The position numbers were made by a program, and so were the translations under genes. Below are positions 54,003-62,149 of a stretch of 64,000 nucleotides of DNA, one piece after another. The DNA lies in assembly GCF_030704305.1 (NCBI RefSeq), contig NZ_CP131935.1, forward strand, positions 4,278,001 to 4,342,000, written 5' to 3'. Origin of the DNA: Massilia sp. R2A-15 (lineage in GTDB: Bacteria; Pseudomonadota; Gammaproteobacteria; Burkholderiales; Burkholderiaceae_D). The stretch's first letter is position 1; each line of letters begins with the position of its first letter. The notes below the pieces were generated by a model. The model made no database searches and was not told the origin of the DNA. It worked only from the letters and a program-made list of their open reading frames with translations.

Positions 54003-55049
54003 TCAGGCGCGCGCGCCGCCGCTCGTCAGGTTGTCGACATACCAGTCCATCGCCTGCTTGAGTCCTTCGCCGATCCTGTGGGTCGGCGCGTAACCCAGCT
54101 TTTCCGCTGCCTTCGAGATATCGGCCTGCGAATGGCGCACGTCGCCCGCGCGGAACGCCACATACTCCGGCTTGTGATCGCGCAAGTGGGGGAAACGATC
54201 CTGCAGCAGCTCGCACATCATCCGGTGCAGCTGATTGAGGCTGGTGCGGTCGTTGAGCGCGACGTTGTACACCTCGTTGGCAATGCCAGGTCCTTGCGTC
54301 AGGGCGGCCAGCAGGTTCGCTTGCACCACGTTGTCGATGAAACAGAAGTCGCGGCTGGTCTCTCCATCGCCGTTGATGAACAGCGTCTTGTTGCCGATCA
54401 GCGAGGCAATCCATTGCGGAATCACCGCGGCGTAGGCGCCGTGCGGATCCTGCCGCGGGCCGAACACGTTGAAATAGCGCAGACCCACAGACTCGGTGCC
54501 GTAGGTGCGGCCGAATACGTTGGCGTACAGCTCATTGACATACTTCGTGACGGCGTAGGGCGACAGGGGATTGCCGATCACCGGTTCTACTTTGGGCAGG
54601 CTCGGGTGATCGCCATAGGTCGAGCTGGAGGCCGCGTAGACAAACCGCTTGACCTTGGCATCGCGCATCGCGACGAGCATGTTGAGGAAGCCGGTGACGT
54701 TCGTTTCGTTGGTGGCGACCGGATCGTTGATCGAGCGCGACACCGATCCCAGCGCAGCCTGGTGCAGCACGTAGTCCACGCCTTCGCAGGCGCGCGCGCA
54801 ATCGGCGGCGACGCGGATATCGCCCTCGATGAAGGTGAAGCGCGACCACGCTTCCGGCCCGACCAGCGATTGCACCTGATCGAGATTGTGCCGGTGGCCG
54901 GTCGCGAAATTGTCGAGGCCCGTCACTCGCTGGCCCAGCTTGAGCAGTGCCTCGACCAGGTTCGATCCAATGAAGCCAGCCGCACCGGTCACCAGCCAGT
55001 GGTGGCTCTGCTGGCGTAGTTGTTGTTCAATGTCGTTAAATTTGGTCAC
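54003..55049 (-). CDS. UDP-N-acetylglucosamine 4-epimerase (WbpP/TviC-like)
   Basis: An extended SDR epimerase of 348 residues. [20 protein letters not shown] binds [19 protein letters not shown] and [14 protein letters not shown] carry the catalytic Ser-Tyr-Lys triad (Y-x3-K). The N-terminal extension ([17 protein letters not shown]) and [19 protein letters not shown] are typical of WbpP/TviC epimerases that act on UDP-N-acetylhexosamines (or their uronic acids). It lies 86 bases behind the dehydrogenase gene in the same operon, the order used in Vi-antigen-type GalNAcA synthesis. Confidence 0.92.
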   Translation of the reverse strand: MTKFNDIEQQLRQQSHHWLVTGAAGFIGSNLVEALLKLGQRVTGLDNFATGHRHNLDQVQSLVGPEAWSRFTFIEGDIRVAADCARACEGVDYVLHQAALGSVSRSINDPVATNETNVTGFLNMLVAMRDAKVKRFVYAASSSTYGDHPSLPKVEPVIGNPLSPYAVTKYVNELYANVFGRTYGTESVGLRYFNVFGPRQDPHGAYAAVIPQWIASLIGNKTLFINGDGETSRDFCFIDNVVQANLLAALTQGPGIANEVYNVALNDRTSLNQLHRMMCELLQDRFPHLRDHKPEYVAFRAGDVRHSQADISKAAEKLGYAPTHRIGEGLKQAMDWYVDNLTSGGARA

Positions 55050-55135
55050 AGCCTTGCACTCCCAGAATTGCGTCGTTCGCTACATTGGCAACGGCGCCGT
55101 GGCATGGAAGCCGCGGCCCGATGCGCGCTTGCCGG

Positions 55136-56425
55136 TCAGAGGCGCCAGACGGTGAAGCCGGCCTCGGTAAGCGCTTCGCGGTCGAATTGCGATTTGACGT
55201 CGATAAAGCAGCCGCCCGGTTTGAGCTTGGCTTGCAGGTCGGCCAGCGGGCGCGCCAGCAGTTCCTTGTGCGACACGGCGGCGATGATTGCATCGGCACG
55301 CGGCAGGCTTTCCCAGCGCACCAGGTCAATATCGTATTCGTGCTTCGCTTCGTCGCTGGAGGCGATCGGATCGTACACATTGACCTCGACGCCGTAGCTC
55401 TTCAGCTCGCTGACGATATCGGCCACTTTGGAGTTGCGCAGGTCCGGGCAGTTTTCCTTGAAGGTCAGGCCAATCACGTTAACGATGGCCCCCTTGATGT
55501 TAAAGCCCGCTTCGATCATCGCTTTAACGGTTTTTTCGGCAACGAACTTGGCCATGCCGTCATTGATGCGCCGTCCGGCCAGGATCACCTGCGGGTGGTA
55601 GCCGATCATTTCCGCCTTGTGGGTCAGATAATAGGGATCGACGCCGATGCAATGGCCGCCGACCAGGCCAGGGCGAAATGGCAGGAAATTCCACTTCGTG
55701 CCGGCCGCTTTCAGCACTTCCAGCGTGTCGATGCCGATCTTGTCGAAAATGATCGCCAGCTCATTCATCAGCGCGATGTTCAGGTCGCGCTGGGTGTTTT
55801 CGATGACCTTGGCCGCTTCCGCGACCTTGATGCTGGAGGCGCGGTGCACGCCTGCGTTGATGATCGATTCGTACAGGCGGGCGATCGATTCGAGCGTGTC
55901 CGCGTCGTCGCCGGACACGACCTTGAGAATCGAGGTCAGGGTGTGTTCCTTGTCGCCCGGGTTGATCCGCTCGGGCGAAAAGCCGACATGGAAATCCTGC
56001 TTCCATTTCAGGCCGGAGTGCTGTTCCAGGATGGGAATGCAGACTTCCTCCGTTGCGCCGGGATACACGGTCGATTCGAAGATGACGATCGCGCCCTTTT
56101 TCATGTGCTGACCGACGGTCTTGCTGGCGCCGGCCAGGGGAGTGAAGTCCGGATTATGCGCGATATCGACCGGGGTCGGCACCGCCACGACGATGTAGTC
56201 GGCGCTGGCCAGGGTTGCCGGGTCGGTGCTGACCGACAGATGGCGCGCCGCCCGCAGTTCCTCGGTCGACAGTTCGCCGGTCGGGTCGATGTAGTTCTTG
56301 TAACTGTCAATCTTTGCTTGCGAAAGATCGAAGCCGATGGTGCTGCGCTTCTTGCCGAATTCGACTGCCAGTGGCATGCCGACATATCCAAGCCCTACTA
56401 CAGCGACGATTCCATTTGAGTTCAT
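55136..56425 (-). CDS. UDP-N-acetyl-D-hexosamine 6-dehydrogenase (TviB/WbpO-like)
   Basis: A nucleotide-sugar dehydrogenase of 429 residues. The Rossmann start is IVAVVGLGYVGMPLAVEFGK; VIFESTVYPGATEEVCIPIL, FSPERINPGDKEH and catalytic Cys in GGHCIGVDPYYLTHKAEMIG are the TviB/WbpO signature. VIGLTFKENCPDLRNSKV ends the central domain. It oxidises UDP-GalNAc or UDP-GlcNAc to the uronic acid; with the epimerase it supplies GalNAcA. Start 56425 (MNSNGIVAVVG) is chosen over an open upstream frame that would be translated through a strong hairpin. Confidence 0.93.
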   Translation of the reverse strand: MNSNGIVAVVGLGYVGMPLAVEFGKKRSTIGFDLSQAKIDSYKNYIDPTGELSTEELRAARHLSVSTDPATLASADYIVVAVPTPVDIAHNPDFTPLAGASKTVGQHMKKGAIVIFESTVYPGATEEVCIPILEQHSGLKWKQDFHVGFSPERINPGDKEHTLTSILKVVSGDDADTLESIARLYESIINAGVHRASSIKVAEAAKVIENTQRDLNIALMNELAIIFDKIGIDTLEVLKAAGTKWNFLPFRPGLVGGHCIGVDPYYLTHKAEMIGYHPQVILAGRRINDGMAKFVAEKTVKAMIEAGFNIKGAIVNVIGLTFKENCPDLRNSKVADIVSELKSYGVEVNVYDPIASSDEAKHEYDIDLVRWESLPRADAIIAAVSHKELLARPLADLQAKLKPGGCFIDVKSQFDREALTEAGFTVWRL

Positions 56426-56455
56426 GCGGTATTCCAAGCGATATGAAGCGGATTG

Positions 56456-56493
56456 CAGCATCCGTTCCGTGTTTCGACACGGAACGGATGCTG
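56456..56493 (-). promoter_or_regulatory. Perfect hairpin in the leader of the dehydrogenase gene
   Basis: Arms 56456-56471 and 56478-56493 (16 bp, with a 17th T-A pair) close a TTCG tetraloop. It lies 31 bases before the start at 56425. No T-tract follows, so it could be an mRNA-stability or attenuation element, or a small mobile-repeat remnant. Confidence 0.6.
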
Positions 56494-56605
56494 ACGAAAT
56501 TGCCACGAACTATAGCGTATTTCCGGTTTAAAAGATATTGATGGGTCAGGCGTGCGCGGGTCGGGCCGCGAGGCGATGTGGCGCCCCGAACACGGTCGAA
56601 GCGCG

Positions 56606-56636
56606 AAAAAAAACCGGGCGTGGCCCGGTTTTTTTC
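56606..56636. terminator. Bidirectional intrinsic terminator
   Basis: ACCGGGC and GCCCGGT around GTG, flanked by an A-run and a T-run. It ends the minus-strand decarboxylase gene transcript. Confidence 0.93.
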
Positions 56637-56651
56637 TGAATCATGACGACC

Positions 56652-57704
56652 TCAGTCGTTCAGCTGCTTGGCGTCGCCCAGCTTGTCCTTGTACGAATCG
56701 AAAATCCCCACCAGCGCGTCGCGCATCGTGAAGGTCGGCGCCCAGCCGAGTTCGGACCTGGTGTTGTCGATCTTCGGCACGCGGTTCTGCACGTCCTGGT
56801 AGCCCTTGCCATAGTAGGCGCCCGAGCTGGTCTCGACCAGCTTGACCTGCTTCGCCGAATCGCGGTATTCCGGATACTCGGCGGCCAGTTCCAGCATCAT
56901 GCCGGCCAGTTCGCGGATCGAGTAATTGTTGTCCGGGTTGCCGATGTTGTAGATCTTGCCGGTCGCCACGCCGCCTTCGTTGGCGATGATGCGCACCAGC
57001 GCGTCGATGCCGTCATCGACGTAGGTAAACGAGCGCTTCTGCGCGCCGCCGTCGACCAGCTGGATGTTCTCGCCGCGCACGATGTGGCCGAGGAACTGGG
57101 TCAGCACGCGCGACGAGCCTTCCTTCGGCGTGTGGATCGAATCGAGGCCGGCGCCGATCCAGTTGAACGGGCGGAACAGCGTGAAATTCAGCCCTTCCAT
57201 GCCGTAGCCCCAGATCACGCGGTCCATCAGCTGCTTCGAGCAGGCATAGATCCAGCGCGGCTTGTTGATCGGGCCGTACACCAGCGGCGACGCCTCCGGG
57301 TCGAACTCGGCGTCCGGGCTCATGCCGTACACCTCGGAGGTCGACGGGAACACCAGGTGCTTCTTGTACTTGTGCGCCGAACGCACGATCGGCAGGTTGG
57401 CCTCGAAGTCCAGCTCGAACACGCGCAGCGGATCGGTGACGTAGGTCGACGGCGTGGCGATCGCCACCAGCGGCAGGATCACGTCGCACTTCTTGACGTG
57501 GTACTCGACCCACTCCTTGTTGATGTTGATGTCGCCTTCGAAGAAATGCAGGCGCGTCTTGTACGACTCATTGGCCAGCAAGTCCTTGATGCGCTCGGAA
57601 TGCATGTCCATGCCGTACACATGCCAGTCGGTGGTTTCGAGGATGCGCTTGGACAGGTGGTGGCCGATGAAGCCGTTGACACCGAGGATAAGGACTTTTT
57701 TCAT
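56652..57704 (-). CDS. ArnA-like UDP-glucuronic acid decarboxylase/epimerase (stand-alone)
   Basis: An extended SDR enzyme of 350 residues matching the C-terminal dehydrogenase half of ArnA. KKVLILGVNGFIGHHLSKRIL binds NAD. VFPSTSEVYGMS contains the Ser and Glu used in decarboxylation. PRWIYACSKQLMDRVIWGYG supplies the Y-x3-K. LFRPFNWIGAGLDSIHTPKEGSSRV is an ArnA-specific block. The formyltransferase half of ArnA is absent and no other arn gene is present, so the product is probably a UDP-4-ketopentose or UDP-pentose for the polysaccharide rather than for lipid A resistance; this is inference. Confidence 0.9.
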   Translation of the reverse strand: MKKVLILGVNGFIGHHLSKRILETTDWHVYGMDMHSERIKDLLANESYKTRLHFFEGDININKEWVEYHVKKCDVILPLVAIATPSTYVTDPLRVFELDFEANLPIVRSAHKYKKHLVFPSTSEVYGMSPDAEFDPEASPLVYGPINKPRWIYACSKQLMDRVIWGYGMEGLNFTLFRPFNWIGAGLDSIHTPKEGSSRVLTQFLGHIVRGENIQLVDGGAQKRSFTYVDDGIDALVRIIANEGGVATGKIYNIGNPDNNYSIRELAGMMLELAAEYPEYRDSAKQVKLVETSSGAYYGKGYQDVQNRVPKIDNTRSELGWAPTFTMRDALVGIFDSYKDKLGDAKQLND

Positions 57705-57716
57705 TGTTGAAGGGCG

Positions 57717-57860
57717 CTACATGGGCCGAATGGTTGACCGGTGATTATACCATTCCAGGAAACGCCCGAGCCCGGTTTCTAAGCTGGACGCCCGCTGGAA
57801 ACCCACCCATTGGCGCAATTGGCGCTCGAGCGTCGGTACAAACTGGAGCACCCGCACCGG
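57717..57860 (-). pseudogene. 3' remnant of a UDP-glucuronate 4-epimerase-like gene
   Basis: A minus-strand frame reads VLQFVPTLERQLRQWVGFQ then ASSLETGLGRFLEWYNH. This is the usual end of nucleotide-sugar 4-epimerases (VGFxPxTxLExGLxRFVxWY). The rest of the gene is missing: upstream the frame has no SDR motifs. It sits just before the ArnA-like gene in the same orientation. Confidence 0.55.
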
Positions 57861-58156
57861 GCGGTCGCGCCCGTGACCAGGATCGCTTTTTGAGCGAATC
57901 GCGCGTCCGTGTTGCCAGTGCGAGTTTTCTGAGAATAAACTACGCTCGGCACAGCGATGACCGTCCCGGTTCGGCAAAAAATACAAATTCGCAACATGCC
58001 GATGTCGAAACCCTTGCTTTCCGTGACAGATAAATTTCCAGATCAAAATATTTGTTGTTAATATCGTACTTGTGCAGCAGCTTTTACCCGCGCGGGCGTT
58101 GACGCTGGCGGTTAATCCACACCAGCGGCCCGGAACCGCCGGACCCCGAGGAATCC
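57861..58156. other. Intergenic region, no gene
   Basis: Mixed composition with an AT-rich stretch at 58010-58075, which is where a promoter for the GT4 gene would be expected. No RNA gene or clear motif was found. Confidence 0.4.
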
Positions 58157-59380
58157 ATGAGGTTACTGACATTTAGCACACTGTTTCCGAATACCGAGCA
58201 GCCCAACCATGGCCTCTTCGTCGAGACCCGCCTGCGCTACCTGCTCGCCAGCGGCAAGGCCGAATCGAAGGTCGTCGCGCCGGTACCCTGGTTTCCCTCA
58301 AGTCATCCCCGCTTCGGCAATTACGCCCGTTTCGCCCGCGTGCCCGCCCGCGAAGTGCGCCAGGGCATCGACGTGCTGCACCCGCGCTTCGTCTCGATTC
58401 CCAAAGTCGGCATGGAAATGGCGCCCTGGCTGATGGCGCAAGGGGTCAAGCCCGCGATCGGCCGCCTGATCGACGAAGGCTACGATTTCGACCTGATCGA
58501 TGCGCACTATTTCTACCCGGATGGCGTGGCTGCCGCAGCGCTCGGGCGCTACTTCAATAAGCCGGTGGTGATCACCGCGCGCGGTTCGGACATCAGCCTG
58601 ATTCCCCGGCACGCCATTCCGCGCAAGCTGATCCAGCGCGCGGCCGCCGATGCCGGCGCCATCATCACCGTCTGCAACGCCCTCAAGACCGAACTGGTGC
58701 AACTCGGCGTCGACGCCCGCAAGGTCACCGTCCTGCGCAACGGCGTCGACCTGCAACGCTTCCACCCGGGCGACCGCGACGAACTGCGCGCGGCCCTTGG
58801 CGTCGAAGGTTTTGTACTGCTGTCGGTGGGCAATCTGCTTCCGGTGAAGGGCCACGACCTGGCGATCTCCGCGCTTCCCCTCTTGCCCGACGCCACCTTG
58901 ATGATTGCCGGCGCCGGCCCCGAGCTGGCCCGCCTGCGAGCGCTCGCGCAGCAGCTCGGCGTCGCCGCCCGCGTGCGCTTTCTGGGCCCCGTGCCGCAAA
59001 CGGACCTGGCGCGCTATTACGGCGCGGCCGATTCGCTGTTGCTGGCGTCCTCGCGCGAGGGCTGGGCCAACGTGCTGCTCGAATCGATGGCCTGCGGCAC
59101 CCCGGTCGTGGCCAGCAATGTCTGGGGCACGCCGGAAGTGGTGGCCGCGCCCGAAGCCGGCGTCCTGATGCGCGAACGTTCGGCGCGCGGCGTGGCCGAC
59201 GCGGTCAACGCCCTGCGCGCCAGCTACCCCGAGCACGCTGCAACCCGCCGCTACGCCGAAAACTTCAGCTGGGACGACACCACCCAGGGCCAGCTCGACC
59301 TGTTCACCCGTGTCCTGAATGGCCGTTCCGGCAAGACCGCGGCAAACACCCCGGGGCTCGAATCGGCGGTGCCGAAATAA
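58157..59380 (+). CDS. GT4 family glycosyltransferase
   Basis: A GT-B fold enzyme of 407 residues. TFSTLFPNTEQPNHGLFVETRL is a typical start; ARGSDISLIPRHAIPRKLIQRAA is the acceptor-side block, and SVGNLLPVKGHDLAISALPLL begins the donor half. SSREGWANVLLESMACGTPVVASNVWGTPEVV is the donor site with two Glu residues. It stands alone, divergent from the sugar-nucleotide genes. Specificity cannot be read. Confidence 0.92.
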   Translation: MRLLTFSTLFPNTEQPNHGLFVETRLRYLLASGKAESKVVAPVPWFPSSHPRFGNYARFARVPAREVRQGIDVLHPRFVSIPKVGMEMAPWLMAQGVKPAIGRLIDEGYDFDLIDAHYFYPDGVAAAALGRYFNKPVVITARGSDISLIPRHAIPRKLIQRAAADAGAIITVCNALKTELVQLGVDARKVTVLRNGVDLQRFHPGDRDELRAALGVEGFVLLSVGNLLPVKGHDLAISALPLLPDATLMIAGAGPELARLRALAQQLGVAARVRFLGPVPQTDLARYYGAADSLLLASSREGWANVLLESMACGTPVVASNVWGTPEVVAAPEAGVLMRERSARGVADAVNALRASYPEHAATRRYAENFSWDDTTQGQLDLFTRVLNGRSGKTAANTPGLESAVPK

Positions 59381-59486
59381 CAGCGCCGGCCCCGCCGCGG
59401 CGTAATTTTTGCGCTCGCTGATGGGCTGGCGCCGCGAACGCGTTTATACTGGACCGGCGCCGCTTCGGCGCGGCAAGAGGAACAGC

Positions 59487-60908
59487 ATGGGCTCAACACT
59501 GAAGAACTCCGGACTCGTCGGCCTCGGGCTCATCGCCGGCGTGGCCGTCTCGATGCAGTTCTCGGCGCTGGCGCAAAAGCCGGTCGATCCGGGAATGCCG
59601 ATCGAAGAACTGCGCCAGCTGGCCGACGTGTATGGCCTGATCAAGTCCGACTACGTCGAACCGGTCGAGGACAAGAAGCTGCTGACCGAAGCCATCTCCG
59701 GCATGGTCGCCTCGCTCGACCCCCACTCCGCCTACCTCGACAAGAACGCCTGGCGCGAACTGCGCGAAGGCACCGAGGGCAAGTTCGTCGGCCTCGGCAT
59801 CGAAATCGCCCCCAGCGCCGACGGCTTCATCGAGATCGTCGCGCCGATCGAGGATTCGCCGGCCTGGCGCGCCGGCATCAAGGCGGGCGACCTGATCACC
59901 CGGATCGACGCGCTCAGCGTGCAGGGCCTGGCGATCGACGAAGCCATCAAGAAAATGCGCGGCGCCCCGCGCAGCAAGGTCACCCTGACCATCGCGCGCA
60001 AGGGCGTGGCGGCGCCGCTGGCGTTCGCGATCGCGCGCGAGGAAATCGTCCAGAAAAGCGTCAAGGCCAAAATCGTCGAGCCGGGCTACGGCTGGCTGCG
60101 CGTGTCGCAGTTCCAGGAGCCGACGGTGGACGACCTGGCCGCGCGCCTGCTCGCCCTGTACAAGCAGGAGCCCAACCTGAAAGGCCTGGTGCTCGACCTG
60201 CGCAACGATCCGGGCGGGCTGCTGCAGGGCGCGATCGGGGTGTCGGCCGCCTTCCTGCCGAAGGACGCCGAAATCGTCTCGACCAACGGCCAGCTGCCCG
60301 ACTCGAAGCAGAGCTTTTACGGCCGCCCCGAATTCTATTCCCTGCGCGCCGACAGCGACGCGCTGGCGCGCCTGCCGTCCGCGGTAAAAAGCGTGCCGCT
60401 TGTGGTGCTGGTGAACACCGGCTCGGCCTCGGCTTCCGAGATCGTCGCCGGCGCGCTGCAGGACTACAAGCGCGCCATCATCATGGGCAGCCAGACCTTC
60501 GGTAAAGGCTCGGTGCAAACCATCCGCCCGCTGTCGAACGACACCGCGGTCAAGCTGACCACGGCGCGCTACTACACCCCGTCCGGGCGCTCGATCCAGG
60601 CCAGGGGCATCGTGCCCGACTTGCTGGTTGACGAAAACGCCGACGGCGACGGCCTGAACGGCCTGCGCACGCGCGAGGCCGACCTGCAGCGCCACTTGTC
60701 CAACGACCGCGACAAGGAAGAGCGCAGCGCGGCGCGCGACGACGCCGAAGAAGAGCTGCAGCTGATCGCGGCCGAACGCAAGCGCAAGCCGCTCGAATAC
60801 GGCGGCGCCGACGACTTCCAGCTGCGCCAGGCATTGAACCACCTGAAGGGACTGCCGCTGCAGATGTCGAAGCAGGTGGCGGCGCACGCGCCCGCGAAAA
60901 CTCGTTAG
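59487..60908 (+). CDS. S41 carboxyl-terminal processing protease (CtpA-type)
   Basis: A periplasmic serine protease of 473 residues with an N-terminal signal anchor (GLVGLGLIAGVAVSMQFSALAQ). A PDZ domain (GLGIEIAPSADGFIEIVAPIEDSPAWRAGIKAGDLITRID, positions 59790-59915) is followed by the S41 core. NTGSASASEIVAGALQDYK holds the catalytic Ser and QTFGKGSVQTI the catalytic Lys. The start 59487 has AAGAGG upstream; an open frame begins 78 bases earlier without a signal. It trims or degrades periplasmic C-termini. A TATACT element lies at 59445. Confidence 0.94.
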   Translation: MGSTLKNSGLVGLGLIAGVAVSMQFSALAQKPVDPGMPIEELRQLADVYGLIKSDYVEPVEDKKLLTEAISGMVASLDPHSAYLDKNAWRELREGTEGKFVGLGIEIAPSADGFIEIVAPIEDSPAWRAGIKAGDLITRIDALSVQGLAIDEAIKKMRGAPRSKVTLTIARKGVAAPLAFAIAREEIVQKSVKAKIVEPGYGWLRVSQFQEPTVDDLAARLLALYKQEPNLKGLVLDLRNDPGGLLQGAIGVSAAFLPKDAEIVSTNGQLPDSKQSFYGRPEFYSLRADSDALARLPSAVKSVPLVVLVNTGSASASEIVAGALQDYKRAIIMGSQTFGKGSVQTIRPLSNDTAVKLTTARYYTPSGRSIQARGIVPDLLVDENADGDGLNGLRTREADLQRHLSNDRDKEERSAARDDAEEELQLIAAERKRKPLEYGGADDFQLRQALNHLKGLPLQMSKQVAAHAPAKTR

Positions 60909-60929
60909 ATCCATTTTGAAAGCACCTTC

Positions 60930-62051
60930 ATGAAAAAAGTCGTCATCAGCGGCACCGGACTGTTCACGCCTCCCCACTCGATCTCGAACGAAGAACTCGT
61001 CGTCGCCTTCAACGCCTACGCGGAGCGGTTCAACGCCGACAACGCGGCCGCAATCGCCGCCGGCGAAATGACGGCAATCGAAGCGTCGAGCGCGGGCTTC
61101 ATCGAAAAGGCGTCCGGCATCAAGTCGCGCTACGTGATGGAAAAGGAAGGCATCCTGGATCCGGCGCGCATGACCGCGCGCATCGCCGAGCGCGGCGACG
61201 ACGAACTGTCGCTGCAGGCCGAGATGTGCGTCGCGGCGGCGCGCCAGGCGCTCGATCGCGCGCAGCGCACGCCGGCCGACATCGACATGGTGCTGGTCGC
61301 CTGCAGCAACATGCAGCGCGCCTACCCCGCGATGGCGGTCGAAGTGCAGGATGCGCTGGGCATCGACGGCTATGGCTTCGACATGAACGTCGCCTGCTCC
61401 TCGGCCACCTTCGGCATCCAGACCGCGCTGGCGGCGGTGCAAAGCGGCCAGGCGCGCGCGGTGCTGGTGCTCAATCCCGAAATCACCAGCGGCCACCTGA
61501 ACTACCGCGACCGAGACAGCCACTTCATCTTCGGCGACGCCTGCACCGCGATCGTGGTCGAAGCGGCCGATCAGGCGATCAGCAGCCACCAGTGGGAGAT
61601 CGTCGAATCGAAGCTCAAGACCTCGTTCTCCAACAACATCCGCAACAACTTCGGCTTCATGAACCGCTTCGACGAATCGGGCGTGGGCAAGCCGGACAAG
61701 CTGTTCCGCCAGCAGGGGCGCAAGGTGTTCAAGGAGGTGTGCCCGATGGCCGCCGAAATGATCAAGGACACAGTGCACGCGGCCGGCCTCGAGATCGCGC
61801 AGGTCTCGCGTTACTGGCTGCACCAGGCGAACCTGAACATGAACCTGCTGATCGCGCGCACGCTGCTCGGGCGCGATGCCGAGCCGGGCGAAGCGCCGGT
61901 GATCCTCGACACCTATGCCAATACATCGTCGGCCGGCTCGATCATCGCCTTCCACAAATACCAGGACGACATGCCGGCGGGCGCGCTCGGCGTGATTTGC
62001 TCGTTCGGCGCCGGCTACTCGATCGGCTGCGTGGTGGTCCGCAAGATTTGA
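60930..62051 (+). CDS. Beta-ketoacyl-ACP synthase III-like protein
   Basis: A thiolase-fold condensing enzyme of 373 residues. The catalytic triad is intact: Cys156 in MNVACSSATFGIQ, His in YWLHQANLNMNLLIA and Asn in DTYANTSSAGSIIAF. The C-terminus GALGVICSFGAGYSIGCVVV is typical. It is longer than housekeeping FabH because of an N-terminal insert (residues about 25-55). That makes a specialised condensation (secondary metabolite, polyketide-like starter) more likely than basic fatty-acid initiation; this is inference. It lies 21 bases after the protease gene. Confidence 0.9.
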   Translation: MKKVVISGTGLFTPPHSISNEELVVAFNAYAERFNADNAAAIAAGEMTAIEASSAGFIEKASGIKSRYVMEKEGILDPARMTARIAERGDDELSLQAEMCVAAARQALDRAQRTPADIDMVLVACSNMQRAYPAMAVEVQDALGIDGYGFDMNVACSSATFGIQTALAAVQSGQARAVLVLNPEITSGHLNYRDRDSHFIFGDACTAIVVEAADQAISSHQWEIVESKLKTSFSNNIRNNFGFMNRFDESGVGKPDKLFRQQGRKVFKEVCPMAAEMIKDTVHAAGLEIAQVSRYWLHQANLNMNLLIARTLLGRDAEPGEAPVILDTYANTSSAGSIIAFHKYQDDMPAGALGVICSFGAGYSIGCVVVRKI

Positions 62052-62055
62052 GAAA

Positions 62056-62082
62056 GGGGTCTGGTCCTGCGGACCTGACCCC
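62056..62082 (+). repeat. Dispersed 27-nt repeat, copy C
   Basis: Identical to the copy at 48649, starting 4 bases after the stop of the synthase gene. Confidence 0.92.
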
Positions 62083-62121
62083 ATCTTCGCTGCGAAAGCG
62101 GGAACTAATCAGGTGATTTTG

Positions 62122-62143
62122 GGGTCTGACCTAGGTCAGACCC
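62122..62143. repeat. Perfect 22-nt palindrome
   Basis: Two 11-nt halves, GGGTCTGACCT and its complement, meet at a CTAG core. It lies 7 bases before the 3' end of the reductase gene and shares GGGTCTG with the 27-nt repeats. Confidence 0.85.
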
Positions 62144-62149
62144 GCAGCT

